Assembly (NCBI RefSeq): GCF_937876455.1
Contig: NZ_CALFIG010000278.1
Coordinates: 1-7,633, forward strand
Length of the DNA stretch: 7,633 nucleotides
Reading direction: 5' to 3'
Source: an uncultured Flavobacterium sp.
GTDB taxonomy: Bacteria > Bacteroidota > Bacteroidia > Flavobacteriales > Flavobacteriaceae
Made by a program: the position numbers and the translations under genes. Of this stretch, positions 5,553 to 7,633 are shown piece by piece; position 1 is the stretch's first letter, and each line of letters begins with the position of its first letter. The notes below the pieces were generated by a model, which was not told the DNA's origin, searched no databases, and saw nothing but the letters and a program-made list of their open reading frames with translations.

Positions 5553-7633
5553 TTATTGCTTAGGATTTAATGCTTTTTCAATTCTTGACACTAAATCTTG
5601 AAGGTGAAACTTACTTAATCTATCTGAAGTAGTTGCACTAGCTGCTTTTAATTGGGCTTTTAATTCAACCAATTGACCTCTAGCAATAGATGGAATATCT
5701 GTATCAATTACACTGATTCTTTTTCCGTCAAAATTACCTACTGCATTTTTATCAGATGCAACGATATCAATTAATCTACTCACCATTACTTTTTGAAGAT
5801 TTCTTCTGTAGATATCAATGGTTGCATTCGCTTTTAATTCAGAGAAAATGCCTTTCCTCAAATCTGAAATTAACTCATCTACTGAGTAATTTGCTTTACT
5901 TAATGAAGAGGTTTCAATCAATCGTACTAATCGATCATTTGACAATAAACTTGACAATGTAGCATCTTGAATACTCTTAATAGCATCAACACCTACATCT
6001 GCTTTAATTTTAGAAATAATAGCTTGGTTGAGTAACCATGTTGGTGTTTTAAACAATTGTTCATTTAAAAAAGCAATAGCTTCGTTTTGAATAGCAGAAG
6101 GCGTTACTTCGTATGCACTTCCTGCCATATCATAGGTTTTTGGATTTTCATACACACCACCAACATTTTTGGTAACATGTCCCATATAACGTCTGTACTG
6201 CCCCACTAACGAATTGTACAAACCTTCTAACTCTGAATAATCTTCACCAGATTCTTTTGACCAATCAATCAAATTAGGTAAAATTCTTTTTAAATTTTTA
6301 ATACCATATTCAGAAGCTTTCATGGAATTATCTCCTAAATCTTCCGTTTGGTATCTTGGATCATATGGGTTCGTTTCCGTACCAAACCATAAACGTCTGT
6401 TTTGATACGCATCTTTTGTCATTTCATTTAACAATGCTTTTTCAGCTTTTTCATCTGCCGCATCTTTAAAATAAGAATACCCCCATTTAATTGCCCATTT
6501 ATCATAATCGCCAATTCTTGGGAATAAATCTTTCACACCATCTTCAGGTTGTGCCACATAATTAAAACGTGCATAATCCATGATTGAAGAAGTATGTCCA
6601 TTTTGTTTTTGGAAAGCAGGATCTCTTAATTTTTCTACTGGAGTAGCATTACTAGCTCCCATATTATGACGTAAACCAAGTGTGTGACCTACTTCGTGAG
6701 CTGCCACAAAACGAATTAATTCACCCATTAACTTATCATCGAATTTTTTATGTCTCGCTTGTGGATCTACAGCTGCCGTTTGTATCAAATACCAATCACG
6801 TAATAAACTCATAATATTGTGATACCAACCAATATGACTTTCTAAAATTTCTCCTGTTCTAGGATCGTGTACATTTGGACCATACGCATTTTGAATTTCT
6901 GCTGCAAAATATCTTAAAACTGAAAAACGAGCATCTTCTAAACTCATTGTTGGGTCGTTTTCTGGCCAATATTCACCACGGATGGCATTTTTCCAACCTG
7001 CAAATTCAAATGCCTCTTGCCAATCATCAATACCTTGTTTGATAAACGGTTTCCATTTATCTGGGGTAGCTGGATCTAAATAATAAACAATTGGTTTTTT
7101 AGGTTCAATTAATTCACCTCTTTTTTGTCTTTCTGCATCTTCAGGAGATTTAGGCTCTAAACGCCATCTTACGGCAAACACATCTGTATCAGATTTATGT
7201 GAATCTTCTTCAAACACATCATAACTGTTTGCAAAATACCCTACTCTTTTGTCAAATGCTCTTTTTCGCATTGGGTTTTCTGGCAATAAAATCATTGAGG
7301 TATTTAACTCAACGGTTACTACTCCAGCGTCTAATCCTGCAGGAAAGTCAACGCCTATTTTTGGCATTGGATTTCTAGAAATTTGAGGGGGTACAGTAGA
7401 AAACGTTTTAGTAGTTCTAATCTCTGTATTAATTGGGAAGCTTTTCACAAATTGAATAAACGATTTATCCTTTTGAAACGCTTGAATACTTAATAATTGC
7501 TTATTTATTGGATTTAAGGAAAAAACCTGAACATCAGCATCAAATGTAGGATTCATATCTACTACATATCCTATGTTGTTTTTTCCTGAAGCATCTTTTT
7601 TATAAGCTAAAATATCATAGCTTGCAATAATAG
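5553..7633 (-). CDS. Zinc-dependent metalloprotease of the DUF5117/DUF4953 type, N-terminus outside window
   Basis: The frame stays open to the right edge, so 692 C-terminal residues are visible (counted from the first visible codon) and the true start is missing; the ATG at 7554-7556 is internal (M26). The catalytic motif HEVGHTLGLRHN lies at 312-323: zinc ligands H312, H316 and H322, with E313 as the general base. SSIMDYA (348-354) supplies the Met-turn at M351, so this is a metzincin-like HExxHxxGxxH enzyme. A preceding segment, YYLDPATPDKWKPFIKQGI with DDWQEAFEFAGW, is the usual start of such a catalytic domain. The arrangement resembles the large secreted or periplasmic metalloproteases of Bacteroidota annotated with DUF5117 and DUF4953; by memory these are about 800-850 aa, so perhaps 100-160 residues are missing. 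The signal peptide cannot be seen. No C-terminal sorting domain for type IX secretion is apparent. The substrate is unknown. It ends 25 bp from the shared terminator. Confidence 0.9.
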   Translation of the reverse strand, partial: IIASYDILAYKKDASGKNNIGYVVDMNPTFDADVQVFSLNPINKQLLSIQAFQKDKSFIQFVKSFPINTEIRTTKTFSTVPPQISRNPMPKIGVDFPAGLDAGVVTVELNTSMILLPENPMRKRAFDKRVGYFANSYDVFEEDSHKSDTDVFAVRWRLEPKSPEDAERQKRGELIEPKKPIVYYLDPATPDKWKPFIKQGIDDWQEAFEFAGWKNAIRGEYWPENDPTMSLEDARFSVLRYFAAEIQNAYGPNVHDPRTGEILESHIGWYHNIMSLLRDWYLIQTAAVDPQARHKKFDDKLMGELIRFVAAHEVGHTLGLRHNMGASNATPVEKLRDPAFQKQNGHTSSIMDYARFNYVAQPEDGVKDLFPRIGDYDKWAIKWGYSYFKDAADEKAEKALLNEMTKDAYQNRRLWFGTETNPYDPRYQTEDLGDNSMKASEYGIKNLKRILPNLIDWSKESGEDYSELEGLYNSLVGQYRRYMGHVTKNVGGVYENPKTYDMAGSAYEVTPSAIQNEAIAFLNEQLFKTPTWLLNQAIISKIKADVGVDAIKSIQDATLSSLLSNDRLVRLIETSSLSKANYSVDELISDLRKGIFSELKANATIDIYRRNLQKVMVSRLIDIVASDKNAVGNFDGKRISVIDTDIPSIARGQLVELKAQLKAASATTSDRLSKFHLQDLVSRIEKALNPKQ

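Noticed and set aside
7554..7556. ATG taken as the start of the metalloprotease.
   Set aside because: The frame is open through 25 further codons to the window edge with protein-like sequence (SYDILAYKKDASG), so this Met is internal.

Overview
The window looks like chromosomal housekeeping DNA from a member of the Bacteroidota, most likely Flavobacterium or a close Flavobacteriaceae relative. The clues are AT-rich DNA with A-rich leaders and almost no Shine-Dalgarno sequences before genes, a TAnnTTTG-type -7 promoter box, ACTGAACACTGT-type spacer repeats that I associate with Flavobacterium genomes, and a Bacteroidota-type zinc metalloprotease. The lineage is an inference from these traits and not from a database match.

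Left block (3-3317, + strand): the 3' end of an unrecognised, very AT-rich gene overlaps by 11 nt a YggS/PLPBP-family PLP-homeostasis gene. A 57-nt spacer carrying a short repeat follows, then a DEDDh exonuclease fused to a UvrC-like GIY-YIG nuclease with a UvrC-type four-cysteine motif, then miaA (tRNA A37 dimethylallyltransferase) after 2 nt. The spacing suggests one transcript. All three complete genes begin with non-ATG codons (GTG, TTG, TTG), and in each case the reading frame leaves no better choice.

Middle block (3307-5473): a low-specificity L-threonine aldolase gene (- strand) converges on miaA with an 11-bp overlap and diverges from prfB across only 45 bp. prfB (+ strand) encodes peptide chain release factor 2 through a programmed +1 frameshift at CTT TGA C, with an internal AGGAGG 3 nt upstream of the CTT codon. 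A plain ORF search sees only the C-terminal 253 residues; the full product is 364 aa.

Right block (5474-7633): a GC-rich hairpin at 5487-5528 sits between two convergent genes and probably terminates both. The - strand gene beyond it encodes a zinc-dependent metalloprotease (HExxHxxGxxH plus a Met-turn) whose N-terminus lies outside the window.

I see no RNA gene, insertion sequence, CRISPR array, phage module or defence system here. The points most worth a second look are the prfB recoding site in a lineage whose ribosomes largely ignore Shine-Dalgarno sequences, the exonuclease/GIY-YIG/four-Cys nuclease, and the repeat that is part of the yggS reading frame.
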